A stretch of 64,000 bases of DNA from Bacteroidia bacterium. Its GTDB lineage: Bacteria; Bacteroidota; Bacteroidia; Bacteroidales; F082. The stretch covers positions 1 through 64,000 of the forward strand of contig JAJTAY010000010.1 of assembly GCA_021287165.1 (NCBI GenBank). The letters are read 5' to 3'. This document shows positions 35,383 to 44,283 of this stretch, piece by piece. The position numbers and the translations under genes were made by a program. Under the pieces are notes generated by a model. The model did not search any database, was not told the DNA's origin, and saw only the letters and a list, made by a program, of their open reading frames with translations. Position 1 is the first letter of the stretch, and each line of letters begins with the position of its first letter.

Positions 35383-36913
35383 TCTCCACCACTTTAAATC
35401 CTTTGGTATTGTATTCGTGCATCATGCGCGCACGCGATTTGTCGGCTTCGCTTTTGGTAGCAAAGCCATTCTGAATGATATTTCCCTGATCAATCTTCCC
35501 CCAGGTGGGAAAATTGCTCATGATCACCTCGTTGAACTTTTCCTGCAGGATATGCGTGCCGGGCCACTTTTTCACCGGCCCCATGAACAGGTAATAATCT
35601 TTGCTGCCGGTGCGGTAAACGTCGGCGTAGGCCGAACTGTAAACGTAATAATACTCCGATCGTGGGCGCGAGGGCGGGGGCCCGGGGTCGGTGAATGCCG
35701 GAGTGCTGATTTCGCGCCTTACAACACGTGCCGTTTGCTGAATTTCAATGGCGTTATTGCGGTAAACACGCGCCACAGGCTGTCCGTTGCCTCCGAGACC
35801 GGCGATAAGGATATCGAGGTCGCCGTCGAGGTCGTAATCGCCCCACTGGCCAGAACTGTTGTAAAGCGGGATGATTCCAGCATTGATCTCAACAAAACGA
35901 TTGTTACGGTCGTTTCGGTAAACCTTTGATACCGGCCCCTGTGGGCTGCGGCCGCTGATAAGCAGGTCGAGGTCGCCGTCGAGATCGAAGTCGCCCCAGT
36001 CGGCAAAACCATCCCAGGCAGGCACAAGGTTCGTCGTTACAAGGCTGAAATTGCCCTGGCGGTTGGTGTTGTTGTAAAGCAGTGTGCGGCCCTGGCCCGA
36101 GCCGTCGAGCCCCATGAGCAGGATATCCGGATCGCCGTCGTTATCGTAGTCACCAATGGCAATATTACTCTGCGAAAGTCCAATAAAGCCTGAATTTATG
36201 GCGATGAAACGCATCTGCCCCATGTTTCGGAAAAGTGCGGAAAACGGTGCGCCGTTAGCCCCGGTGCCTGTGATGACAATGTCGGGCAAACCGTCAATAT
36301 TGAAGTCGACCCATTTGCCTGAACCGCCCATCACACCGGGAATGCGGTGGTCGAGGCCCGTAAATTGCCCGTTACGGTCGTTTCTGTATATAAGCGTGAC
36401 CAGGCCGTTGGGGCTTTCGCCTGTGAGCAGCAGGTCGGGATCGCCATCGCCGTCGGCATCGGCAAAGGCAGCCGAGCTATTGCGCAGCGGAACGAAATTG
36501 TTGCTTAGCAACACATAGCTGCCGTCGGGTCTCCCTTTGTAAATGGCTGTAAACGAGCGTCCATTGGCCAGCTCGCCTGTGATGGCAAGATCCTCAATAC
36601 CGTCGAGGTCCACATCGGCTTTGGCAATATCGCCTCTGAAAAAATCGGGAAGCCCCGGCCCGAAAGCCTCGAAACGATCGTTGCGAAGGTTGCGATAGTG
36701 CTGTGTTTTAATGCCTGAAGCATTATTTCCGTTCCGGCCCGAAACAAGAATATCGAGGTCGCCATCGCGTTCAAAATCAACCCAAATGGCCGAACTGTGC
36801 GCTGTTCCTATCAGGCCCGCCCGTATGTCGGTAAACTGCTGAGCAGTGGCTATCAGCGGTAAAAAACTGATTAGCAGTAGTATTCTCTTTATCACGATTC
36901 GAATTTCGGGCAT
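35372..36913 (-). CDS. Exported FG-GAP/VCBS seven-repeat beta-propeller protein
   Basis: A 513-residue exported protein. The ATG at 36913 or the GTG at 36895 both precede the signal VIKRILLLISFLPLIATAQ. Seven repeats of about 55 residues each carry a calcium-binding-like loop DxDxDGxxD followed by a Gly-rich turn (for example DFERDGDLDILVSG, DADGDGDPDLLLTG, DYDNDGDPDILLMG), enough for one complete seven-bladed propeller. A C-terminal domain (about 410-513, YYLFMGPVKKW ... GFKVVEISW) resembles SPOR-like small domains. The role is unknown; such proteins often bind ligands at the cell surface. The 3' end overlaps the aspartate kinase gene by 11 bases. Confidence 0.75.
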   Translation of the reverse strand: MPEIRIVIKRILLLISFLPLIATAQQFTDIRAGLIGTAHSSAIWVDFERDGDLDILVSGRNGNNASGIKTQHYRNLRNDRFEAFGPGLPDFFRGDIAKADVDLDGIEDLAITGELANGRSFTAIYKGRPDGSYVLLSNNFVPLRNSSAAFADADGDGDPDLLLTGESPNGLVTLIYRNDRNGQFTGLDHRIPGVMGGSGKWVDFNIDGLPDIVITGTGANGAPFSALFRNMGQMRFIAINSGFIGLSQSNIAIGDYDNDGDPDILLMGLDGSGQGRTLLYNNTNRQGNFSLVTTNLVPAWDGFADWGDFDLDGDLDLLISGRSPQGPVSKVYRNDRNNRFVEINAGIIPLYNSSGQWGDYDLDGDLDILIAGLGGNGQPVARVYRNNAIEIQQTARVVRREISTPAFTDPGPPPSRPRSEYYYVYSSAYADVYRTGSKDYYLFMGPVKKWPGTHILQEKFNEVIMSNFPTWGKIDQGNIIQNGFATKSEADKSRARMMHEYNTKGFKVVEISW

Positions 36914-37017
36914 TTGTTAAGGGCTGGCATAGGTAGAAACGTTCTAAATTTCAACACTGCCCTGTTGAAAACGCTAAAAGTAGCTGGCATGCAGGCTGAA
37001 AATCGAAAAATAAACCC

Positions 37018-37038
37018 TACTTTTGTGAAAAATTTCAC
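37018..37038 (+). promoter_or_regulatory. -7 box and inverted repeat before mce
   Basis: TACTTTTG at 37018-37025 matches the Bacteroidota -7 box. The inverted repeat GTGAAA-AA-TTTCAC (37025-37038) overlaps the transcription start area, about 16 bases before the ATG at 37054, so it may be an operator for the methylmalonyl-CoA operon. Confidence 0.45.
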
Positions 37039-37053
37039 AAAACAAAAATATCT

Positions 37054-37470
37054 ATGAAACCTACTCATATTGAACACATTGGGATTGCTGTAAAGAACCT
37101 CGAAGAGGCTATTCCGTTTTACGAAACCCTTTTGGGAACCCCGTGTTATGCCGTTGAAGAAGTGGCCGACCAACGAGTGAAAACTGCTTTCTTCATGGTT
37201 GGACAAACTAAAATAGAGTTGCTCGAAAGCACAGACCCCGAAGGTCCGGTGGGCAAGTTTATCGAGAAAAAGGGCGAAGGCATTCATCACATTGCCTTTG
37301 CTGTTCAGGGACTTGAGCAGGCTTTGGACGAAGCCCGCAACGCCGGCATCAGGCTCATCGACGAGCAGCCGCGCAAAGGTGCCGAAGGCCTGCATATCGC
37401 TTTCCTGCATCCAAAATCCACTTTTGGCGTGCTCACCGAGCTTTGTGAAGACAAGAACAAATCAAACTAG
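37054..37470 (+). CDS. mce: Methylmalonyl-CoA epimerase
   Basis: A 138-residue glyoxalase/VOC-fold protein with IEHIGIAVKNLEEAIPFY at the start, GEGIHHIAFAV in the middle and a C-terminal VLTELCE; the histidines and final glutamate are the expected metal ligands. It interconverts (2R)- and (2S)-methylmalonyl-CoA. It opens an operon with the decarboxylase genes; mmdA starts 6 bases after its stop. Length is standard for the family. Confidence 0.95.
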   Translation: MKPTHIEHIGIAVKNLEEAIPFYETLLGTPCYAVEEVADQRVKTAFFMVGQTKIELLESTDPEGPVGKFIEKKGEGIHHIAFAVQGLEQALDEARNAGIRLIDEQPRKGAEGLHIAFLHPKSTFGVLTELCEDKNKSN

Positions 37471-37476
37471 ATTCCA

Positions 37477-39036
37477 ATGTCAATAGAGTCAAAGATTCAG
37501 GAGCTGCTCGACAAGCGGGTTGAAGCCCGCAAAGGCGGCGGCGAAAAGCGTATTGCCGCACAACATGCCAAGGGCAAGCTCACTGCCAGGGAGCGTATCG
37601 AACTGCTGCTCGACGAGGGTAGCTTCGAAGAGTTCGACATGTTCGTAACACACCGCACCGAGGATTTCGGCCTTGGCGACCAAAAGTTTTTGGGCGATGG
37701 CGTGGTCACAGGCCATGGCACCATTGATGGCAGGGTGGTGTATGTGTTTTCGCAGGATTTTACCGTTTTTGGTGGTTCGCTGAGCGAGACCTTTGCCGCA
37801 AAGATTTGCAAGGTGATGGATCAGGCCATGAAGGTTGGTGCACCCGTCATCGGTATCAACGACAGCGGCGGCGCCCGCATTCAGGAAGGGGTTCGCAGCC
37901 TTGCAGGCTATGCCGAAATTTTTCAGCGCAACATCATGGCTTCGGGAGTGATACCACAAATCTCGGCCATCTTCGGGCCATGTGCAGGAGGCGCCGTTTA
38001 TTCTCCGGCGCTTACCGACTTTGTGATGATGAGCGAAAGCTCCAGTTATATGTTTGTCACCGGGCCAAAGGTTACCAAAACCGTTACCGGTGAAGACATC
38101 TCGGTCGAAGATCTTGGTGGGGCATGGGTGCATGGCACCAAGTCGGGCGTGACGCACTTTGTGGTCGAAAACGAGCAGGAAGGCATTATGCTCATTCGCA
38201 AACTGCTGCAATACATCCCGCAAAATAACCTTGAAGACCCGCCACTTTCGGAATGCACCGACCCTATCAACAGGCTCGAAGACTCGCTCAACCAGATTAT
38301 CCCCGACAATCCAAACAAGCCTTACGACGTCAAAGACGTGATTCACGGCATTGTCGATTACGGCGAGTTTCTTGAGATTCAGCGCAATTTTGCCCGCAAC
38401 ATCGTCATTGGTTTTGCCAAGTTCAACGGCATGCCGGTAGGCATAGTGGCCAACCAGCCCAATTTCCTGGCCGGTGTGCTCGATATCGATGCTTCACGCA
38501 AGGCAGCGCGCTTTGTGCGTTTCTGCGATGCCTTTAATATTCCCATCGTAACCCTTGTTGATGTTCCTGGCTTCTTGCCCGGTAGTGCACAGGAATATGG
38601 CGGTATTATCATTCACGGTGCAAAGCTTTTGTTTGCCTACGGCGAAGCCACCGTGCCCAAAGTTACCGTTACGCTGCGCAAGTCGTACGGCGGAGCACAC
38701 GACGTGATGGGATCGAAGCAGCTTCGGGGCGACATCAATTATGCCTGGCCATCGGCCGAAATCGCTGTGATGGGACCGGCCGGCGCCATTGAAGTGCTCG
38801 AAGGACGCACCATACTCGAAATAAAAGACCCCGAGGAACGTGCCGCTTTCATCCGTAAAAAAGAGGAGGAATACCGCGAAAAGTTTGCCAACCCATACGA
38901 GGCGGCAAGGTTTGGCTACATCGACGATGTGATTGAACCACGCAACACCCGATTCCGTGTAATCCGTGCACTGCAGGCGCTGGCCACCAAAAAGGACACC
39001 AATCCGCCGAAAAAGCATTCCAACATCCCGCTCTAA
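37477..39036 (+). CDS. mmdA: Methylmalonyl-CoA decarboxylase alpha (carboxyltransferase) subunit
   Basis: A 519-residue carboxyltransferase of the MmdA/PccB family. Typical segments: [49 protein letters not shown], and [18 protein letters not shown] followed by HGAK. It moves the carboxyl group from methylmalonyl-CoA to biotin on the carrier subunit. With a sodium-pumping beta subunit in the same operon it belongs to the membrane decarboxylase and not to a stand-alone propionyl-CoA carboxylase, though reversal or sharing is possible. It is followed 11 bases later by the delta subunit. Confidence 0.95.
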   Translation: MSIESKIQELLDKRVEARKGGGEKRIAAQHAKGKLTARERIELLLDEGSFEEFDMFVTHRTEDFGLGDQKFLGDGVVTGHGTIDGRVVYVFSQDFTVFGGSLSETFAAKICKVMDQAMKVGAPVIGINDSGGARIQEGVRSLAGYAEIFQRNIMASGVIPQISAIFGPCAGGAVYSPALTDFVMMSESSSYMFVTGPKVTKTVTGEDISVEDLGGAWVHGTKSGVTHFVVENEQEGIMLIRKLLQYIPQNNLEDPPLSECTDPINRLEDSLNQIIPDNPNKPYDVKDVIHGIVDYGEFLEIQRNFARNIVIGFAKFNGMPVGIVANQPNFLAGVLDIDASRKAARFVRFCDAFNIPIVTLVDVPGFLPGSAQEYGGIIIHGAKLLFAYGEATVPKVTVTLRKSYGGAHDVMGSKQLRGDINYAWPSAEIAVMGPAGAIEVLEGRTILEIKDPEERAAFIRKKEEEYREKFANPYEAARFGYIDDVIEPRNTRFRVIRALQALATKKDTNPPKKHSNIPL

Positions 39037-39047
39037 TCCAACATGAT

Positions 39048-39416
39048 ATGATACTATTATCGGAATTCACTGTTGTTCCCGAAACCACCATTATCGAAAG
39101 TATTGTGGTTTCGATTGTGGGCTATCTGATTGTTTTTGTGGCACTTGTGCTACTTTACTGGTTTTTCGACCTGCTTTCGAAAGTTCTCAATATGAGGCTG
39201 AAAGACCGGCTGAGGCGTCAAGGCAAGCTTAGTAAGGACGAAGAGACCAAAGACCTTCGTATTCCGGGCGACGTCATTGCTGCCATCGGCCTGGCCTTGT
39301 ATATGTCGACACGATTGCACGACGACGAAAGCAATGTGCTTACCATCAAAAAAGTTTCGCGCACCTATTCGCCCTGGAGCTCAAAGATTTATGGATTAAG
39401 AAACCTTCCACGATAA
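39048..39416 (+). CDS. mmdD: Na+-pumping decarboxylase small membrane subunit (OadG/MmdD-like)
   Basis: A 122-residue protein with one N-terminal transmembrane helix (SIVGYLIVFVALVLLYWFFD) followed by a basic cytoplasmic tail. A segment near residue 75 (DVIAAIGLALYMS) resembles the conserved C-terminal block of OadG-type subunits. Members of this family anchor and assemble the decarboxylase complex. The ATG at 39048 is used; one five bases earlier is out of frame. Its place between mmdA and the biotin carrier is the usual order. Confidence 0.8.
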   Translation: MILLSEFTVVPETTIIESIVVSIVGYLIVFVALVLLYWFFDLLSKVLNMRLKDRLRRQGKLSKDEETKDLRIPGDVIAAIGLALYMSTRLHDDESNVLTIKKVSRTYSPWSSKIYGLRNLPR

Positions 39417-39428
39417 ACAGATTCATTT

Positions 39429-39860
39429 ATGCGCAATTTTAAATTCAACATAAGAGGCAATGAATACGAAGTGGAGGTGCTTCGTATCGAAGGCAATCTG
39501 GCCGAGATAGAAGTGAACGGCACACCCTACCAGGTGGAAATTGAACGCCGCAAAACCGAATCAAAGACGCCAATACTGGTACGTTCGGCCATCCCGAATA
39601 ATCCCAATGCGGATAATGTAAAAATAAAGGCAGGGGCCGAGGCCAGATTGTCTAAAATCGTTGCGCCACTGCCAGGTCAGATAATACAGCTATTGGTGAA
39701 GCCCGGCGACCAGGTGAAGCGCGGCCAAAAACTTTTGGTTTACGAAGCCATGAAAATGGAAAACAACCTCCTGGCCGAAAAAGACGGTGTCATCAAGGTG
39801 GTAAAAGTAAATCTGGGTGATAATGTGCTGCAGGGCGACCTGCTCATCGAAATGGAATAA
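39429..39860 (+). CDS. mmdC: Biotin carboxyl carrier subunit of the decarboxylase
   Basis: A 143-residue carrier with a C-terminal biotinyl domain. The biotin-accepting lysine is K109 in EAMKMEN. The N-terminal half (FNIRGNEYEVEV, EVNGTPYQVEIE) is a small beta domain common in Bacteroidota versions, joined by a short Pro/Asn-rich linker. The protein carries CO2 from the MmdA active site to the membrane beta subunit, which starts 5 bases downstream. Confidence 0.93.
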   Translation: MRNFKFNIRGNEYEVEVLRIEGNLAEIEVNGTPYQVEIERRKTESKTPILVRSAIPNNPNADNVKIKAGAEARLSKIVAPLPGQIIQLLVKPGDQVKRGQKLLVYEAMKMENNLLAEKDGVIKVVKVNLGDNVLQGDLLIEME

Positions 39861-39865
39861 GCCCT

Positions 39866-41221
39866 ATGACAATAAAACGTGCTTTTACGGTTTTGGGCAT
39901 TCTGTTTGTGCTTACGCTGCTCAATCTGCTGGTAACGCAGTCACCAGGTATGGCCGAAACAGCCTTTGCCCAAACAACCACGCAAATTGCCAAGCAAGGA
40001 AATCAGGGGGCCGATGTTCCGTTCATGAAGTTTGCCATCGACAAAACCATAGAAGGTGTAAGCAAGTTTATCACTTTCACGGGTTTTCGCAATGCCACAC
40101 GGGGCAATATTCTGATGATCGTTATCGGACTGTTCTTCATTTACCTTGCCATACGCTATGATTACGAGCCTTTGCTTCTGGTGCCTATCGGTACGGGAAT
40201 CATCATCGGGAATGTTCCCTTTTTTCAGGATGGGGGCGTCAATCTGCAGCTTGGCATTTATCAGGAAGGCAGTGTGCTCAATTACCTTTATTTCGGCGTA
40301 ACAAAAGGGATTTATCCGCCCCTGATATTCTTAGGCATAGGCGCAATGACCGATTTCTCCTCCTTGATTTCGAGTCCGCGGCTTATGTTGCTCGGCGCAG
40401 CAGCACAGATAGGTATTTTTCTTACGTTCATCGGTGCGCTTTACGTGGGATTCAATCTGCCCGAAGCCGGTTCGATTGGTATTATCGGAGGCGCCGACGG
40501 CCCAACGGCCATCTTTTTGTCGTCGAAGCTGGCCAACGGTGGAATTGTGCACGGTTATGAAACGAAAAACCTGATCGGTCCCATTGCCATTGCAGCTTAT
40601 TCCTATATGGCTCTTGTGCCTGTGATACAGCCACCGATCATGCGATTGCTCACTACCAAAAAAGAAAGGCTGATCCGCATGAAACCCCCACGCTCGGTGA
40701 GCAAACTCGAAAAGATTATGTTTCCGATCGTAGGACTTATTCTTACCACCTTCATTTCGCCTGGTGCTCTGCCGCTGTTGGGGATGCTGTTTTTTGGCAA
40801 CATTCTCAAAGAAAGTGGCGTAACCAAACGCCTTGCCGATTCGGCCCGCACTGCCATGATCGATATCGTTACCATCCTGCTGGGTGTAACGGTTGGAGCT
40901 TCAACCCAGGCCGATGTTTTCCTTACCTCCGACTCCATCATGATTTTCGCACTCGGTGCCATTTCGTTTATGGTGGCCACTGCAGGAGGTGTTTTATTCG
41001 CCAAGGTGATGAACCTGTTTCTTCCTTCCGACAACCGCATCAACCCGCTGGTAGGCGCTGCAGGCGTTTCGGCCGTGCCCGACAGCGCACGTGTGGTGCA
41101 GATGGAAGGGCTCAAAAACGATCCATCCAACCACCTGCTCATGCATGCCATGGCGCCCAATGTAGCCGGAGTTATCGGCTCAGCCGTGGCGGCCGGTATT
41201 ATGATGAGCTTCCTGCTTTGA
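39866..41221 (+). CDS. mmdB: Na+-pumping decarboxylase beta subunit
   Basis: A 451-residue polytopic protein of the OadB/MmdB/GcdB family. The signature GIGAMTDFSSLI contains D163, the sodium/carboxybiotin-site aspartate; GGADGPTAIFLSSKLA and GVSAVPDSARVVQ are other hallmark blocks. It decarboxylates carboxybiotin and exports Na+, so the operon conserves energy in propionate formation. An N-terminal extension (about 1-60, with a hydrophobic segment and AFAQ) is longer than in the classical subunit and may be an additional helix or a signal sequence. A strong terminator follows directly. Confidence 0.95.
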   Translation: MTIKRAFTVLGILFVLTLLNLLVTQSPGMAETAFAQTTTQIAKQGNQGADVPFMKFAIDKTIEGVSKFITFTGFRNATRGNILMIVIGLFFIYLAIRYDYEPLLLVPIGTGIIIGNVPFFQDGGVNLQLGIYQEGSVLNYLYFGVTKGIYPPLIFLGIGAMTDFSSLISSPRLMLLGAAAQIGIFLTFIGALYVGFNLPEAGSIGIIGGADGPTAIFLSSKLANGGIVHGYETKNLIGPIAIAAYSYMALVPVIQPPIMRLLTTKKERLIRMKPPRSVSKLEKIMFPIVGLILTTFISPGALPLLGMLFFGNILKESGVTKRLADSARTAMIDIVTILLGVTVGASTQADVFLTSDSIMIFALGAISFMVATAGGVLFAKVMNLFLPSDNRINPLVGAAGVSAVPDSARVVQMEGLKNDPSNHLLMHAMAPNVAGVIGSAVAAGIMMSFLL

Positions 41222-41231
41222 AGTATAAATG

Positions 41232-41253
41232 CCCCGCTCCGGCGGGGTTTTTT
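41232..41253 (+). terminator. Rho-independent terminator of the methylmalonyl-CoA operon
   Basis: CCCCGC-TCCG-GCGGGG forms a compact GC stem with a four-base loop, directly followed by six T residues, 10 bases after the mmdB stop. Confidence 0.92.
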
Positions 41254-41319
41254 GTTGTCATAATGCAGAAGGCTTTAATCTATTGCTAACTTTACATTCC
41301 GAAACCATTATTTTGCCTT

Positions 41320-41928
41320 ATGCTTGTTATCGGAATTGCCGGCGGCTCGGGTTCGGGCAAGACTACCGTTGTGAAAAAAATCATACGCGCCCTGCCCAAC
41401 AGCTCGGTCTCGGTGATATCGCAGGATGCCTACTATAAGGACAATGGGCACCTGAGCGCCGAGGAACGCAAAAAAATCAATTTCGACCACCCTTCATCCA
41501 TCGAGTTTGAGCTGCTAATCGATCATATCGATCGCCTGAGGCGGGGCAGCAGCATCCAGATGCCGATTTATTCGTACGTCACCTGTGCAAGAGCGGCCGA
41601 AACCATTCCGGTGCAGCCAACCAAAGTGATTATTGTCGAGGGTATTCTGGTGCTCACCAACGAGCAATTGCGCGAGCGCATGGACATCAAAATATACGTG
41701 GATGCCGACGGCGACGACCGGCTGATGCGCATTATTCAAAGGGATATTGAAGAACGCGGACGATCGTTTATGGATGTGCTCAGGCATTACGAAACCTTTG
41801 TCAAGCCCATGCATCAGCAGTTTATCGACCCCACAAAACGTTTTGCCGACATCATCATACCACAGGGAGGAGCCAACCAGGTAGCCATCGACATTGTTGC
41901 CTCGCGCATTCGAATGCATCTTGATTAA
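41320..41928 (+). CDS. udk: Uridine kinase
   Basis: A 202-residue P-loop kinase: Walker A GGSGSGKTT, ISQDAYYKD, FDHPSSIEFELLIDHI, the substrate region PIYSYVTCAR, VIIVEGILVL and the lid RDIEERGRS. These are standard for bacterial uridine kinase, which phosphorylates uridine and cytidine in pyrimidine salvage. The product is full length. The next gene starts 10 bases downstream on the same strand. Confidence 0.96.
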   Translation: MLVIGIAGGSGSGKTTVVKKIIRALPNSSVSVISQDAYYKDNGHLSAEERKKINFDHPSSIEFELLIDHIDRLRRGSSIQMPIYSYVTCARAAETIPVQPTKVIIVEGILVLTNEQLRERMDIKIYVDADGDDRLMRIIQRDIEERGRSFMDVLRHYETFVKPMHQQFIDPTKRFADIIIPQGGANQVAIDIVASRIRMHLD

Positions 41929-41938
41929 CTTTGTGCCT

Positions 41939-42898
41939 ATGAAAACTTTGCGTCTTTTGTTGTTGATCATCCCCCTGTTTTTGCAGCAGTGCGAAAAGAA
42001 GGAAGTCCTTGAGCCCGATGTGGCATGGACTTATTATGCTGCCAAGGACGGCCTTGTAAGTAACAATGTAAACGATCTGGCTTTTGGCGCCGATGGAGTG
42101 CTGTGGGTAGCAACGGAATTTGGGGTATCCAGATTCGACGGACAAAACTGGCAAAGCTTCAATGCCCCTCAGGGATTGATTCATCACGAAGTTACTTCTG
42201 TGGCTGTTGCAGGCGACAATTCCGTATGGTTTGGCACCCCTTTCGGTTTAAGCCGTTTTCGGAATGGAGCCTGGCAGAATTATAGTACCAGCAATGGTCT
42301 GGCATACAATTATATATATGATGTTGCCGTAGATTCCGACAACAGGCCGTGGGCAGCTACCGGATTGGGCGTCAATTACTTTGATGGTCAAAACTGGATT
42401 CATCTGCAGAAACAGAACGGAAGCGCACTTGTCCATAATATCGTAAGATCCGTGGCTGTTGATAACGAACAATACAAGTGGTTTGGCACTGAGTTCGGTG
42501 TTAGCCGCTACAGGTCGGGAAGCTGGCAAACTTTTCTGGCCAACGACAACCAGGCTTCATTTGTGGTTTCTGTTTATCCCGACAAACTTTCGCGGCTTTG
42601 GTTTGGAAATCTTGCCGGCGTTACACTCTACAATGGGCAAAACTACATTACATACACTATGAACGACGGCCTGGCGTTCAACCGCGTTAACGCAATAGCC
42701 GAAGACAAGGACAACAGGATGTATTTTGGCACCCCCAACGGGCTTTCGGTGTTTGATGGCTCGAAGTGGAGGACTTTTAATACGGGCAATAAGCTTCCCG
42801 ATAACTGGGTTACCAGCCTGGCCGCCGACAATCAGGGTAGAATCTGGATTGGCACCAAGAGCAGAGGTATTGCGGTGATAAATATCAAGAGGTTGTGA
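41939..42898 (+). CDS. Stand-alone Reg_prop propeller lipoprotein
   Basis: A 319-residue exported protein (ATG at 41939; MKTLRLLLLIIPLFLQQCEKK). The cysteine after LQQ is a non-canonical lipobox, but a lipoprotein is still likely. The rest is a series of two-component-regulator propeller repeats of about 42 residues (VNDLAFGADGVLWVATEFG, GVSRFDGQNW, VTSVAVAGDNSVWFGT, VTSLAADNQGRIWIGT), about seven in all, enough for one propeller. In sensors these repeats are joined to kinase or HTH domains; here nothing follows. It may bind a ligand or partner at the envelope. The uridine kinase neighbour gives no clue. Confidence 0.75.
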   Translation: MKTLRLLLLIIPLFLQQCEKKEVLEPDVAWTYYAAKDGLVSNNVNDLAFGADGVLWVATEFGVSRFDGQNWQSFNAPQGLIHHEVTSVAVAGDNSVWFGTPFGLSRFRNGAWQNYSTSNGLAYNYIYDVAVDSDNRPWAATGLGVNYFDGQNWIHLQKQNGSALVHNIVRSVAVDNEQYKWFGTEFGVSRYRSGSWQTFLANDNQASFVVSVYPDKLSRLWFGNLAGVTLYNGQNYITYTMNDGLAFNRVNAIAEDKDNRMYFGTPNGLSVFDGSKWRTFNTGNKLPDNWVTSLAADNQGRIWIGTKSRGIAVINIKRL

Positions 42899-42950
42899 AC
42901 AAAGTGCTTGCCGGCCTTGTTTTTGATGGTTTGAAAAGCAATTAATCAGC

Positions 42951-43151
42951 ATGAACAAAAAGAAAATTAAATCTCCTTGCCAGCTTATTTGCACCTACGA
43001 CGAGGATATGGTCTGTGTAGGATGCTATCGTTCGGCCGAGGAGGTTTCCAATTGGGACAATTACACCGACGAGCAAAAGCTCCGGGTGCTCGAAACCATA
43101 GCCAGGCGTCGTGAGGAAAAGGGTGGCGGTGGCTATTACGGCTTTGGCTGA
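42951..43151 (+). CDS. DUF1289-family small protein
   Basis: A 66-residue cysteine-containing protein. SPCQLICTYDEDMVCVGCYRS, with four cysteines, is the DUF1289 signature, and the helix WDNYTDEQKLRVLETIARRRE follows as in the family. A metal-binding role is suspected but unproven. A Gly-rich tail ends the protein. A bidirectional terminator lies 23 bases downstream. Confidence 0.85.
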   Translation: MNKKKIKSPCQLICTYDEDMVCVGCYRSAEEVSNWDNYTDEQKLRVLETIARRREEKGGGGYYGFG

Positions 43152-43174
43152 AAACAGGTTTTGAAGAATACAAT

Positions 43175-43200
43175 AAAGGCTGCCCGACGGGCAGCCTTTT
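43175..43200. terminator. Bidirectional terminator between DUF1289 and AT-hook genes
   Basis: AAAGGCTGCCC-GAC-GGGCAGCCTTT is a perfect 11-base stem flanked by A- and T-runs, located between two convergent genes, so it can serve both strands. Confidence 0.9.
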
Positions 43201-43222
43201 GTTTATCTCAGATTTTGCTGTG

Positions 43223-43969
43223 CTATTCAGTGGCTTCTGGTGCCGGAGGAGCTACGGCTGCCGATTTTGGCTTGCGGCCGCGACGCTTTCCAGTGATCGG
43301 AGGTTTCTCTGCTTTTTGCAGTACCACTTTCTTTTTGCGACCTGGCTTTTTGGCTTTCTTCTCTTTTTCGAACATGAATTCTTTCAAAAGCTTTCCCTTT
43401 TCGTTCATCCATTCAGGCAGGGCATAGGCAAAGCCGCGTCCGGGATAGGCTACTTTGGCAAGTTCGCCGCGCTTGTTGGAAAGCTTCACCAGAATCTGAT
43501 TGAGCTTAAACCTCAGCTTGTCTTCCGATTCGAATAGTCCGGCTGCCTTCACCTTTTCCTCAAAATGCCCGAATAAGTCGTTGCTGGCCAGAGCTTTTCC
43601 TTTCTCGCGTAAGCTTTCTAAAACCATATTGTCCCATTGCGAAAGTAAACGCTGACGACGGATCTTTTTTTCCGGCTTGTCGGTCATTGCGGCTTCTACA
43701 ACCACTTTAGGTTTGCGTCCGCGTTTGCCGGGAACTTTTGGTGCAACAGTTGTTTCAACAGCTGCTTCCATTTCAAAAGCGGCCTCTTCAGCTGCTTCCT
43801 CAGCTTTGAAGCGCTTCGATTTTGATTTGACACCTTCGAGCTGAACTTCCAGTTCGGTAATCTTTGACTTAACAAATACCATTTTCTGTTTCAGTTTCCT
43901 CAGCTCAGAGTGGTATTCGTTCAACAAATCAATGATGTCTAATTCATTTAATCTTGTTGGAAATTTCAT
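43223..43969 (-). CDS. AT-hook-bearing DNA-binding-like protein
   Basis: About 248 residues from the ATG at 43969; a GTG 18 bases upstream sits in the promoter box and is not used. An N-terminal coiled coil (about 12-55) precedes an acidic Ala/Glu stretch and the AT-hook-like GKRGRKPK (about 84-91). A central domain (about 105-190, LSQWDNMVLESLREKGK ... YPGRGFAYALPEW) looks like a winged-helix module. The basic tail adds PGRKKK and a second AT-hook core RRGRKPK. I infer a nucleoid-associated or regulatory protein; no named family is recognised. A -7 box (TATTTTTG, minus strand, 43987-43994) lies 18 bases before the start. Confidence 0.65.
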   Translation of the reverse strand: MKFPTRLNELDIIDLLNEYHSELRKLKQKMVFVKSKITELEVQLEGVKSKSKRFKAEEAAEEAAFEMEAAVETTVAPKVPGKRGRKPKVVVEAAMTDKPEKKIRRQRLLSQWDNMVLESLREKGKALASNDLFGHFEEKVKAAGLFESEDKLRFKLNQILVKLSNKRGELAKVAYPGRGFAYALPEWMNEKGKLLKEFMFEKEKKAKKPGRKKKVVLQKAEKPPITGKRRGRKPKSAAVAPPAPEATE

Positions 43970-43986
43970 GGTGTTAGAATTTTTCA

Positions 43987-43994
43987 CAAAAATA
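43987..43994 (-). promoter_or_regulatory. -7 box of the AT-hook gene
   Basis: TATTTTTG on the minus strand fits TAnnTTTG and would give a very short leader of roughly 10 bases. Confidence 0.4.
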
Positions 43995-44283
43995 ATATGT
44001 CATTAACGGAAAACAACATTTAGAATAAAAAAAGAGTAATAAAAAAATTGAAAATCTCATTTCTATTCATCAAAACATTGTAATACAGAAGTTTAACAAA
44101 ATCGCCTGAATTGTTCAATTCGCAATAAAAGAGAAGTTCGTAGTGCCGGACGAAATTGCACGACGGATTCTTAATCTACTTTTGTTGGAATAGATACGTT
44201 TTTTGTTGCTAAAAATTTGGTTTGCAGCATGATCAATCAATGGCTGCATACCAACGAAACGAATTAATAAAGTCAAATTTGGA
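43995..44283. other. AT-rich intergenic stretch
   Basis: About 290 bases rich in A and T upstream of the AT-hook gene and downstream of tsaB. No gene or clear terminator seen. If the AT-hook protein autoregulates, A/T runs here are natural binding sites. Confidence 0.35.
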
